Of a DNA stretch of 64,000 nt, positions 10,826 through 19,606 are shown in pieces. Position numbers and translations under genes: made by a program. Source of the DNA: an uncultured Pseudomonadota bacterium (lineage in GTDB: Bacteria > Pseudomonadota > Gammaproteobacteria > Steroidobacterales > Steroidobacteraceae); contig CAIKZZ010000001.1 of the NCBI GenBank assembly GCA_903832085.1, positions 62,001 to 126,000 of the forward strand, read 5' to 3'. The notes below the pieces were generated by a model. It saw nothing but the letters and a program-made list of their open reading frames with translations. It was not told the DNA's origin and did not search any database. Position 1 is the first letter of the stretch. Each line of letters opens with the position of its first letter.

Positions 10826-11121
10826 GGGTATTCCCTCCTATGGGATTGCCGGACAAACCCAAGACCGCCTCTTACAAAGCAAGGTCTGGGATATCTCTGC
10901 AGTATGAACTGCTTTTTAAGCACTTGCCTAGCGTACATGGATAGTCTGTAGCGCTAAGCTGTCAGCACGTTAAGCAGAGGTTCAACTTACTCATACAAGC
11001 ACGCATGCGGCAGGATTCGGTCAAGAGACACGAGGGGATACGTGCAGGTCCACTCGCGCAGCTAGTACTGATCCGATAGCACAAGGCTTCATCGAACAGG
11101 CAACTGGCTGCTCGAAGCGCG

Positions 11122-12174
11122 CTACTCGCCAAAAAGCGCTCGTCGAGTGGCAGCAAGATATGCAAGATCATGCTTCAAGTCAGGCTCTAAATGCGCGCCC
11201 TCTGACCATTCGTTCCACGCATTAATAAACAACAATTGGCGGTCCACTGGCATGTTTACGCGCGTGTAGGACACTAGCTCCTTAAGCCATCTTTGATATG
11301 CCTCAGGACTGCTGTTAAGAAACGTCAAACCGGAATCCTGTTTGCGTGCCGTATTGTCCCACGACGGCATAATGCCGCGGTACATCGTAAAAGCAGGTAC
11401 CCCGCGCGCAAGTGACGAAGAGACGACTTTTTCATAATCGGCATATACATGATTTTGTGAGTTCACATTTATGCGAACTGGGCGCTGCTCGACTGGCCAA
11501 AAGAAACCATGCGGTGGAAACTCAACGAGCGCGTCAAAACCGTAGGAACTCGGATCGGTCATCGGATGCGCGTATGACATGACTGAAACCAAATGCAACC
11601 CTTTAAGTCCAGCACGTTTTGCTTCCTCTCTCCAACATAGCGCTGTTTCAGTCGCACTGGGCAAGTCGTCGGTCCTATACACGAGAATGACTGGTTTACC
11701 ATCGACCTGGATGTAGCGCGGATCTTTTAATAGAGGCAGCAAATCACAAAAAAACTGGCGATCCATCTCAGCGGAGTATTGTTGTTCCAACAATATATCT
11801 GTATCCAACCCATACCACGTTCGTGACCAGCTCTCATTCGCCCAACAAATACAAAATGGGAAATTGATATCAGACGAAAGAAAATTGTTGACGGGAGTCT
11901 CAAGGATTCTCCGTCCACCAAACCAGTAATGATAAAAACAAAAGCCAAAAACACCATAATCCCGCGCAAGTGCCACTTGCGCCTGCATGACCTCCGGTAG
12001 GCGCAGATCATAAAATCCAAGGTGCTTTGGAATGTGTGGCTGGTAGTGGCCCACAAAATTAGGCTGAGCTCGCGCCACCATGGTCCACTCTGTAAATCCC
12101 TCGCCCCACCATTGGGAGTTTTCTTTTACCGGATGAAACTGTGGTAAGTAAAAAGCGACTGGCTTGACACTCAT
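11122..12174 (-). CDS. Glycoside hydrolase family 99-like / WbsX domain protein
   Basis: VKPVAFYLPQFHPVKENSQWWGEGFTEWTMVARAQPNFVGHYQPHIPKHLGFYDLRLPEVMQAQ...NAWNEWSEGAHLEPD is diagnostic of WbsX. Confidence 0.93.
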   Translation of the reverse strand: MSVKPVAFYLPQFHPVKENSQWWGEGFTEWTMVARAQPNFVGHYQPHIPKHLGFYDLRLPEVMQAQVALARDYGVFGFCFYHYWFGGRRILETPVNNFLSSDINFPFCICWANESWSRTWYGLDTDILLEQQYSAEMDRQFFCDLLPLLKDPRYIQVDGKPVILVYRTDDLPSATETALCWREEAKRAGLKGLHLVSVMSYAHPMTDPSSYGFDALVEFPPHGFFWPVEQRPVRINVNSQNHVYADYEKVVSSSLARGVPAFTMYRGIMPSWDNTARKQDSGLTFLNSSPEAYQRWLKELVSYTRVNMPVDRQLLFINAWNEWSEGAHLEPDLKHDLAYLAATRRALFGE

Positions 12175-12177
12175 TCA

Positions 12178-12996
12178 CTAAACCCGCGTTTTAGGATGTG
12201 ATGAATGCCGCAATGCGAGTTCTGCTGGCGAAAGCACAGCATCTTCAGCCCGTTGAATGTTAAATAATATTTGCTGCGAGTTTAGGCAGACAAACTGTTC
12301 ATGGCTTTGCACGATAAGCTGGACGCCGCCAAAGTCCACCTGCGCTGGAAAAGCGTTGGGAGGATATTTGTGTTTATCAACGCAATAATTGACGACAAAT
12401 GCTCTCTCGACAATGCGAAAGCCCGTCTCGTAAAACATTTTTTCCATCTCAAAGAGCGTAAAAAACCGAATGTGCGTGACATCAAGCAGACCTGTCAGCT
12501 GATATTGCCAGTAGCCATTTGCTAAATCCTGCAGTACCGCTGCATACCCAATATTCGGAAGGCTGATGATCAACTGGGCTGTCGGCGCGAGATGGCGCGC
12601 TAAAAAACATAAGGTGCCCCACGGGTCATACATATGCTCGAGCACATCGAGCAATAGAACCGTATCCATCGTTGGCAAAAGCTGGATTTCAGCCTCACCA
12701 GCTTCCGTCAATGAGCAGCGTGTGACGCGATCGAGATGCTTCTCGGCCTCATCGGCGGCTTGACTGATTTCTACCCCCCAGCAAAAAAGGCCTGGGTATT
12801 TTTGCCTCAGTCTTTTGCTAACCATACCGTCCGCACAGCCAATATCGAGTAGCCGCTGAGGAGGATTTAAGACCACGCAGTCTATTTCGGGACGTCCCTC
12901 TCCCGCCTCGTATGGTGTGTCGACTCTAGCGCCACCACCACTGCCGAGCACTTTCCAAGCCGGATTGGCATCTGTACGCGGGGGATCTGCCGTCAT
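12178..12996 (-). CDS. Class I SAM-dependent methyltransferase
   Basis: LLDIGCADGMVSKRL, VLLLDVLEHMYDPWGTL, ISLPNIGY. Confidence 0.9.
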   Translation of the reverse strand: MTADPPRTDANPAWKVLGSGGGARVDTPYEAGEGRPEIDCVVLNPPQRLLDIGCADGMVSKRLRQKYPGLFCWGVEISQAADEAEKHLDRVTRCSLTEAGEAEIQLLPTMDTVLLLDVLEHMYDPWGTLCFLARHLAPTAQLIISLPNIGYAAVLQDLANGYWQYQLTGLLDVTHIRFFTLFEMEKMFYETGFRIVERAFVVNYCVDKHKYPPNAFPAQVDFGGVQLIVQSHEQFVCLNSQQILFNIQRAEDAVLSPAELALRHSSHPKTRV

Positions 12997-13173
12997 CTTT
13001 ACACCACCCGGGTATTTGGTCTGTGGCTAAATTCCCCACCAGTATAGCGAGGTTGCCGTTGACGATGCACTTAGAACCGCAATTGAATTTCTCGCAAACC
13101 CTTGGAAACTCTGGGATTCCGGAGAATTGGAGCATCGCAGAATGGTCCTAAAGCTCGCTTTTGGTCAGCCGCT

Positions 13174-13253
13174 CGCCTATGTGCGAAATGAGGGGTTTAG
13201 AACCGCCAATTTTGCTTGGCCTTTCAAAGCCTTATCTCAGTTCGCACAAGGCG
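13174..13253. repeat. Imperfect inverted repeat (about 18-bp arms, 43-nt spacer)
   Basis: CGCCTATGTGCGAAATGAG (13174-13192) versus reverse complement of CTCAGTTCGCACAAGGCG (13236-13253); one mismatch and one indel. Confidence 0.55.
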
Positions 13254-13262
13254 AATTCAGTA

Positions 13263-13617
13263 TGGTGGGCCCGCTGGGATTCGAACCCAGAACCAAGGGA
13301 TTCACTGAACCCCGCGATTTCCCGCGGGAGTGGACTATCTCTTCACCCTCGTAACTGCGCCCAAGGCTCAGCCACGGTCGGGCGCGGGACGCTCTAGCCT
13401 GTTATTAAGGACACTTAGGCCTTTCGACCTCGCCCCCAGGTAGTCTCTGCACCTTCCGGCGGTGTACCGCCGGCTTGGCTCAGGGTTGCCATCCTGCTTA
13501 CGCAGGTACAGGTTTCCCTGAATTCATCCCGTCCACTTTACGCTTTACAACGTAAAGGCACCTTCTCGACATTCCGAGTCGATGAGTCCCCTGCTCTAAC
13601 CGTTGAGCTACAGGCCC
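13263..13617 (-). tRNA. tRNA-Ile (CAU, tRNA-Ile2 type), interrupted by a group I intron; exon 1 13582-13617, exon 2 13263-13302, CCA encoded
   Basis: Spliced sequence GGGCCTGTAGCTCAACGGTTAGAGCAGGGGACTCAT/AATCCCTTGGTTCTGGGTTCGAATCCCAGCGGGCCCACCA (76 nt) folds as a cloverleaf: acceptor GGGCCTG/CGGGCCC, anticodon stem GGGGA/TCCCT with loop CTCATAA, T-arm CTGGGTTCGAATCCCAG. Confidence 0.95.
13303..13581 (-). ncRNA. Group I self-splicing intron (IC3-like, Azoarcus tRNA-Ile type), no ORF, 279 nt
   Basis: Exon 1 ends in U and intron ends in G; IGS GGUG pairs exon CAU (U.G at splice site); P4 CAGGG/CCCUG with GAGCCAAGCC; P5 hairpin CCUGC-GUAA-GCAGG; P6 hairpin CCGGCGG-UACA-CCGCCGG; P7 GAGACUA/UAGUC in GGUGCAGAGACUA...GAUAGUCCA; P9 CCCGCG-GGAAAU-CGCGGG. 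Confidence 0.93.
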
Positions 13618-13776
13618 GTTGGGGAGTTTACCGTCTACTGCCTTTCACCGCACCTAACAACGCAGGAATTATTAGCTTTCGAGTAACTATCTGCATTTGC
13701 TGGTTTTTATCTCATGACTGAACTATCTTGCAGTGAGTTTCACAAGACGAGTTTCTTCTTCAAGCCCGATTACACT

Positions 13777-15237
13777 ATGCCAATGGCCTTAAACCCCCTG
13801 ACACTCGCCCTGCTAGTCATCGCCGTCGCGGCTCTCATCGTGGGCTATCTACTTGGCGGTAGCCGCCGGGCGCGTGCGCTTGAAGAGCGCTTACTCACCG
13901 AAACCGGCCTACGCAGCGCCGCTGAGGCCACCGCCGCCCAAATCGGTGGGCTGCGGTCTGAACTCGGACTTAAAGAAACCGAGATTACCAACCTACACCA
14001 CGAGGTCCGAGCGCTTGCCGAAACAAAGCGCCAGCTCGTTACTGAACTTGAGTCCCGCGAACGCGCGCTCGTCGAGCAACGTGGACTGTTGGATTCAGCT
14101 CACGCGAAACTATCTGACACGTTTCGTTCGCTCGCTGCCGAGACATTGCAGGCCAATAACCTGCAATTTATTGATCTTGCAAAATCTCAATTTGAAACCC
14201 TACAACAAGCGGCCCGTGGCGATCTCGAAAAAAGACAGCAAAGCTTTCAGCAGTTAGTAGAGCCCGTGCGAGAGTCTCTTGAAAAAGTACAAACGCGTAT
14301 CGGTGAAATTGAGAAAGAGCGCGTGGGCGCCTACAGCCAGCTACTCAGTCAGGTTGAGTCTTTATCGTTAGGTCAGACCGAACTCAAGCGCGAAACCGGT
14401 AATCTCGTTGGGGCTTTGCGTCGACCTAGCGTGCGCGGCCGCTGGGGCGAAGTGCAACTCAAGCGAGTAGTCGAACTTGCGGGCATGCTCGATCAAGTGG
14501 ATTTTGAGGAACAGGTTCAGATCTCTACAGATGAAGGCGATTTACGACCTGACATGGTTGTACGCTTGCCGGGTGGCAAAACCCTAGTGGTCGACGCCAA
14601 AGCCCCTCTTGAGGCGTATCTTGAGTCTTTAGAGCTCACAGACGGAGCAGCCCGCACTCAAAAGCTGGCTGACCATTCGCGGCAGATCCGCGATCACATT
14701 AAAAAACTATCCGAAAAACAGTACTGGGATCAGTTCACTAACACCCCAGACTTTGTCGTGCTATTCATCCCCGGCGAGATGTTTTACAGCGCGGCCCTTG
14801 AGCAGGACCCAACGCTTATTGAAGCCGGTATCAATCGCAAAGTGATTCTAGCGACACCGACTACATTGATTGCCCTACTGCGCACTGTGGCCTACGGCTG
14901 GCGGCAGGAAGCTCTTGCAGCAGATGCGCGCCAAATTGCCACACTAGGCAAAGAGCTGTACGAACGCATCCAGGTCATGGCCACACATTGGGTCAGCATG
15001 GGCGTTGGTCTGCGTCGGGCGCTCACGTCTTACAACAGCGCGGTGACCTCGCTTGAGTCACGCGTGCTGCCCACGGCGCGCAAATTCCGGACTTTAAATA
15101 TTGGCGAAAACGCCAAAGACATTGAACTGCTTGAGCAGGTCGATACCTTGCCCCGCGATCTGCAGGCCACTGACATGCGCACCGCACTACCGACGCCAGC
15201 GACAGAGCAAGACCCCAACCAAGATCCTATTTCTTAA
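13777..15237 (+). CDS. rmuC: DNA recombination protein RmuC
   Basis: RPSVRGRWGEVQLKRVVELAGMLDQVDFEEQ, RPDMVVRLPGGKTLVVDAKAPLEAYLE, YWDQFTNTPDFVVLFIPGEMFYSAALEQDP; ORF could also start at 13714. Confidence 0.95.
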   Translation: MPMALNPLTLALLVIAVAALIVGYLLGGSRRARALEERLLTETGLRSAAEATAAQIGGLRSELGLKETEITNLHHEVRALAETKRQLVTELESRERALVEQRGLLDSAHAKLSDTFRSLAAETLQANNLQFIDLAKSQFETLQQAARGDLEKRQQSFQQLVEPVRESLEKVQTRIGEIEKERVGAYSQLLSQVESLSLGQTELKRETGNLVGALRRPSVRGRWGEVQLKRVVELAGMLDQVDFEEQVQISTDEGDLRPDMVVRLPGGKTLVVDAKAPLEAYLESLELTDGAARTQKLADHSRQIRDHIKKLSEKQYWDQFTNTPDFVVLFIPGEMFYSAALEQDPTLIEAGINRKVILATPTTLIALLRTVAYGWRQEALAADARQIATLGKELYERIQVMATHWVSMGVGLRRALTSYNSAVTSLESRVLPTARKFRTLNIGENAKDIELLEQVDTLPRDLQATDMRTALPTPATEQDPNQDPIS

Positions 15238-15408
15238 GCATTTGTTTTTATTAGATTTTATTTAAAAATCAGCGCATGAGTACGGATTCAAGTGCATCCA
15301 AATACTGATTGGCGTAGCCACTAGCGCACCGTCTGACGCCTGACGCCTAGCCCGTGGTCACATGTTGCAACACCGCGAGGCTGCTGTCCGCTGTATCCTC
15401 GCACCCCC

Positions 15409-18102
15409 ATGGCCATCCGAAATCTACGGCTCCCAGCCTTACTCATAGCGCTTGCTTTCGCAGTCGTTACCGTTACGACTTGGGCGTGGCTTAATCGACC
15501 CGAAAAAGAGCCTGAATGGCCCCACAAGGTCTGGGGATTTGCGTTATCGCCATACCAGCCCAATGAAGATGCGGTCAAAGAGGAATACCCAACGCGCGAG
15601 GAAATCGCGTCAGACCTTGATTTGCTGAAAGGCAAAGTCCAAGCCATCCGCACCTACACCGTTGCAGGCACCATCGGTCTGATACCGGAGCTCGCAGCCG
15701 AACGCGGAATGAATGTCACACTCGGTGTCTGGGTTGACGCGCGCCGCGAACGCGATGAAAGCGAGCTGAACAAAGCAATTGAGCTGTGCAAGAAGTACCG
15801 CAATATTGTGAGGGTCATCGTTGGTAACGAATCCGTACTACGTGGCGATCTACCTTATGCTGATTTTTTGACTTTGCTTGACCATGCACGCGCAGAAATT
15901 GAGCAACCCATCAGTACAGCCGAGCCTTGGCATGTATGGACAAAAAACCCAGATCTAGTGCAACACGTCGACTACATAGCAGTGCATCTACTGCCGTACT
16001 GGGAGGGTGTCGATGTCGAAAAGGCCGTAACCTATTCCATCGACATATACCATCAGCTACAAGAAACGTTTCCAGACAAGCCAGTCATCATTGGCGAAGT
16101 TGGCTGGCCATCCAATGGCCGTACACGCGAAAAGGCCGTGGCCTCTGAAGCGACTGAGGCACTGTTCTTACGGCGCTTCTTAGCTTGGGCTGAGAAAGAG
16201 CACGTCCCCTACTACATCATGGAAGCCTTCGACCAGCCATGGAAACGCCAGAGCGAAGGCTCGGTCGGCGCTTACTGGGGCGTCTATGATGCCAATCGGC
16301 ATCCAAAATTTGAATTCACGAAACCTATCGTTCGAGTGCCGCAATGGCAAATGCTGGCGGCTGTTTCCGTCATATTAGCGGCTGTCATGCTGTGCTGGTT
16401 TTACATGCACAGCGGTACCTTAAAAAATCGTGGTCGTAGCTTTCTTGCGCTCATTATTTACTCAACCAGTGCGCTAACCACCTGGATCATTTACGATTAC
16501 TCGCAACAATACTTGACCATGACGAGCATCAGCGTTGGTATTGTGTTGTTTGTCGGCATGCTCGGTGTTATTGCGGTACTACTGGCTGAGGCGCATGAGT
16601 GGGCAGAAGCGCATTGGGTAAACCTACGCCGGCGACTGCTAGTTAGCCCTGCAACGATCAGCGCTGATCACTCATATCACCCTAAAGTATCAATACATGT
16701 GCCGGCTTATAACGAGCCTCCACAAATGGTCATTGAAACGCTTAATGCATTGGCGCGTCTCGACTACGATGACTTTGAAGTGCTGTTAATCGACAACAAC
16801 ACGAAGGATGAATCGGTGTGGCGTCCCGTTGAAGCGCATTGCGCGGCGCTTGGACCTCGGTTTAAGTTTTTCCATCTTGACTCGCTGGCTGGATTTAAAG
16901 CTGGGGCCTTGAATTTTGCGCTCCGGCACACCGCCGAACACACCGGCGTTGTCGCAGTCATTGATAGCGACTATATCGTCGAGAGCAACTGGCTCAAAGA
17001 TTTAGTGCCCACCTTCAGCGCACCACAAATTGCCATTATTCAAGCTCCCCAAGACTACCGTGATGATGGTCAAAGCGCTTTTAAGGCAATGTGCCATGCT
17101 GAGTATCGAGGCTTTTTCCATATTGGAATGGTGACGCGCAATGAGCGTAACGCCATCATCCAGCACGGCACCATGACCATGGTCCGTTTTGAAACTCTCG
17201 TGAATCTCGGCGGCTGGGCGGAATGGTGCATCACAGAGGATGCAGAATTGGGTCTAAGAGTCTTCGAGGCTGGCTTTGAAGCAACGTATATTCCGCATAG
17301 CTATGGCAAGGGGCTGATGCCGGATACATTTATTGACTTCAAGAAGCAGCGATTCCGCTGGGCCTACGGAGCGATGAGCATACTGCGCGCGCACGCAGCA
17401 GAATTGTTTGGCCGAAGCCCAAAGCAACTCACCGCGGGGCAACGTTATCACTTTCTCGCGGGCTGGTTACCATGGGCTGCCGATGGGCTGAATGTCATAT
17501 TCAATCTATTCGCGCTGTTATGGTCGCTGCTTATGATTTATTTCCCACGCTCAATCGACGCACCGCTAGCGATGTTCTCTGTACTGCCGCTATCGCTATT
17601 TGTGTTCAAGCTAGCGAAGCTTATGCATCTTTATCACGTACGTGTAGGCGCTGGAATACGCCAGACCATTGCTGCGTCTATCGCGGGGCTTGGATTAGCT
17701 CATACGATTGGAATGGCCGTATTAAAAGGCTTGTTCACCGACAATGAGCCATTCTTTCGCACACCGAAGATCGCTCACACTCAAACACTAGTCGGCGCCT
17801 TGGCCGCTTGTCGTGTCGAGGGGCTAATGGCCATAGGGCTTATCCTTTCTGCGATCGGCGTTACCGTTGGATTGAGTGATGGGAGCCTCGACCGCATGCG
17901 CATGGATGGCATTGATCTGCGAGCCTGGGTGCTCGTCATGCTCGTTCAATCCATACCGTACCTTTCAGCTGTGCTGAGCTCACTAATTAGTGCCTTGCCC
18001 ATACCAGCCCGCATCGTTGGACAGGGCTATCAAGTAATGGACGAAGCCCAAGAGTATGCGACCGTTGTGAGTGAACCTATCGCTACACACGGTCACGAGT
18101 AA
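15409..18102 (+). CDS. GH17 domain plus family 2 glycosyltransferase fusion (NdvB/NdvC-like beta-glucan synthase)
   Basis: N-terminal GH17 (VIVGNESVLRGDL acid/base, VIIGEVGWPSNGRTR nucleophile), then TMs and GT2 core (VSIHVPAYNEPPQMVIETLNAL, VIDSDYIVESNWL, EDAELGLRVFEAG, QRFRWAYGA). Confidence 0.93.
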   Translation: MAIRNLRLPALLIALAFAVVTVTTWAWLNRPEKEPEWPHKVWGFALSPYQPNEDAVKEEYPTREEIASDLDLLKGKVQAIRTYTVAGTIGLIPELAAERGMNVTLGVWVDARRERDESELNKAIELCKKYRNIVRVIVGNESVLRGDLPYADFLTLLDHARAEIEQPISTAEPWHVWTKNPDLVQHVDYIAVHLLPYWEGVDVEKAVTYSIDIYHQLQETFPDKPVIIGEVGWPSNGRTREKAVASEATEALFLRRFLAWAEKEHVPYYIMEAFDQPWKRQSEGSVGAYWGVYDANRHPKFEFTKPIVRVPQWQMLAAVSVILAAVMLCWFYMHSGTLKNRGRSFLALIIYSTSALTTWIIYDYSQQYLTMTSISVGIVLFVGMLGVIAVLLAEAHEWAEAHWVNLRRRLLVSPATISADHSYHPKVSIHVPAYNEPPQMVIETLNALARLDYDDFEVLLIDNNTKDESVWRPVEAHCAALGPRFKFFHLDSLAGFKAGALNFALRHTAEHTGVVAVIDSDYIVESNWLKDLVPTFSAPQIAIIQAPQDYRDDGQSAFKAMCHAEYRGFFHIGMVTRNERNAIIQHGTMTMVRFETLVNLGGWAEWCITEDAELGLRVFEAGFEATYIPHSYGKGLMPDTFIDFKKQRFRWAYGAMSILRAHAAELFGRSPKQLTAGQRYHFLAGWLPWAADGLNVIFNLFALLWSLLMIYFPRSIDAPLAMFSVLPLSLFVFKLAKLMHLYHVRVGAGIRQTIAASIAGLGLAHTIGMAVLKGLFTDNEPFFRTPKIAHTQTLVGALAACRVEGLMAIGLILSAIGVTVGLSDGSLDRMRMDGIDLRAWVLVMLVQSIPYLSAVLSSLISALPIPARIVGQGYQVMDEAQEYATVVSEPIATHGHE

Positions 18103-18322
18103 GATAGTCACAGTCAGCCTTTCAAACGCTGTCAATCAGGAATGATTCGCATTCCGCTTGCCCTGCTATCAGCTACCTTTGCACAGCACGAAGACAAAAA
18201 AGCTGGGGACACTAGTGGCTAGACCGCTTAGAATCGATCGGCCGAATCGCTCTGAGGGCCATCTCGGCGAGCTAGTACTCGATTTTATTTATACTGCTGA
18301 CATACCGCTGAGGGGTTTTAAG

Positions 18323-18655
18323 ATGTTTGAAAGCAAAATGCCACGCCGCGCTCTGCTAAAAGGCGTACTGACTGGATTGGCGGCTATACCAGTCGTCGGA
18401 GTGTTTTCACGCGCGAACGCAGCACCAGGCGCTATGCTGGATGCAGCTGATCCGCAAGCAAAAGCGCTCGGCTATGTAGCCGACACCACCAAAGTCGATG
18501 ACAAGGCTCGCCCAACACACAAGGCGGAGCAGAAATGCGCGAATTGTGTGCAGTTTCAAGGCAAGGCTGGTGATGCGAATGGTGGATGCCCCATTTTTGC
18601 AGGTCGGCAGGTCGCTGCAAACGGCTGGTGCTCCGTCTGGGTCAAGAAGCCTTAA
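18323..18655 (+). CDS. High-potential iron-sulfur protein (HiPIP), Tat-exported
   Basis: Twin-arginine N-terminus PRRALLKGVLTGLAAIPVVGVFS; Cys pattern CANCVQFQGKAGDANGGCPIFAGRQVAANGWCSVW. Confidence 0.92.
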   Translation: MFESKMPRRALLKGVLTGLAAIPVVGVFSRANAAPGAMLDAADPQAKALGYVADTTKVDDKARPTHKAEQKCANCVQFQGKAGDANGGCPIFAGRQVAANGWCSVWVKKP

Positions 18656-18712
18656 GCATAAGGTAAGGGGCTGTGTGCTTCGCTGCCACAGCCCGTTTAG
18701 GGCTTCACTCAC

Positions 18713-19483
18713 GTGCCTAGCACTAGCCTGACATTGTACTGGCAGCACGGCTGCACCAGCTGCCTACGGGTGCGAGAGTTTCTTGCAGAGCATTCTGTGG
18801 CATTTGACTCAATGAACGTCACCGAAAGCCCCACCGCACGTGACGCACTCATTGCGCTTGGAGCTCGCTCTATTCCAGTACTTGCACGCGGGAGTGACTG
18901 GATCCATGGGCAGGACATCGATGAGCTCGCGCGTTTTGTTGGCGTAACACTCATAAGGCACCAAATAGAGCCTACGGAGCTTGTCTCTAAATTAGACTAC
19001 TTTCTAGTTACAGCCGCCGAGCTCACACAGCACATTCCGGCTGTGCTGCTTGAAACCGAGCTGCCTAACCGCATGGATCGTACGACTGCGGATCTTGCTG
19101 CCCATATCGCATGGATCGTCAGGGGGTTTCTCATAGCGAGTCTTGGTGGCGAGCTAGAGTTTCGACATTTTGAGATACGGCCACATGGCGCGGATCGCAG
19201 CATTCAAGGCCTGATCGAAGCGCTACAGCAGACCCAAAAAGATCTGCACTCGTGGTGGCAGCATGCCCAGGCGAGTCCACCGCTCACCGTCGTCACGTAT
19301 TACGGCGTCCAGACATTCCACTCAGTGCTCGAACGCACAACCTGGCATGTAGCGCAGCACTGCCGCCAACTCGAATGGGCCCTACGCAGCGCCGGCGTCA
19401 CGCTGCCACGGACGCTATCCTCTGCCGCTCTGGCCCAGTTACCACTACCGAGGGGCATCTGGGATCGGGAAAATTCCAACTAA
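18713..19483 (+). CDS. Glutaredoxin-like N-terminal domain with C-terminal DinB-like domain
   Basis: LTLYWQHGCTSCLRVREFLAEHSVAFDSMNV...SIPVLARGSDWIHGQDIDELARFVG (Grx/GST-N), then HIAW...HSVLERTTWHVAQHCRQLEWALR (DinB-like). Confidence 0.75.
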   Translation: MPSTSLTLYWQHGCTSCLRVREFLAEHSVAFDSMNVTESPTARDALIALGARSIPVLARGSDWIHGQDIDELARFVGVTLIRHQIEPTELVSKLDYFLVTAAELTQHIPAVLLETELPNRMDRTTADLAAHIAWIVRGFLIASLGGELEFRHFEIRPHGADRSIQGLIEALQQTQKDLHSWWQHAQASPPLTVVTYYGVQTFHSVLERTTWHVAQHCRQLEWALRSAGVTLPRTLSSAALAQLPLPRGIWDRENSN

Positions 19484-19540
19484 ACAAACAAAAACTTAAT
19501 AGCAGCCTAAGTGCCCGCTAAATCCTCCTACCATATACAT

Positions 19541-19576
19541 AAAAAAGGCCTTCGGAGATCACACCCCCGAAGGCCC
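19541..19576 (-). terminator. Rho-independent terminator
   Basis: 9-bp stem GGCCTTCGG/CCGAAGGCC (19547-19555 / 19567-19575) with A6 on + strand, i.e. U-tract for minus-strand transcription; directly downstream of the 19607-19813 gene. Confidence 0.8.
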
Positions 19577-19606
19577 ATTTCAACAGGTTAACTGTTAACG
19601 CGCGAC

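Noticed and set aside
13127-13397. Plus-strand ORFs 13127-13354 (…MVGPLGFEPRTKGF…) and 13161-13397 (…WDSNPEPRDS…)
   Set aside because: They are antisense translations of the tRNA-Ile T-arm/acceptor and intron; 'GPLGFEPRT' is a well-known spurious-protein signature of tRNA genes read on the wrong strand
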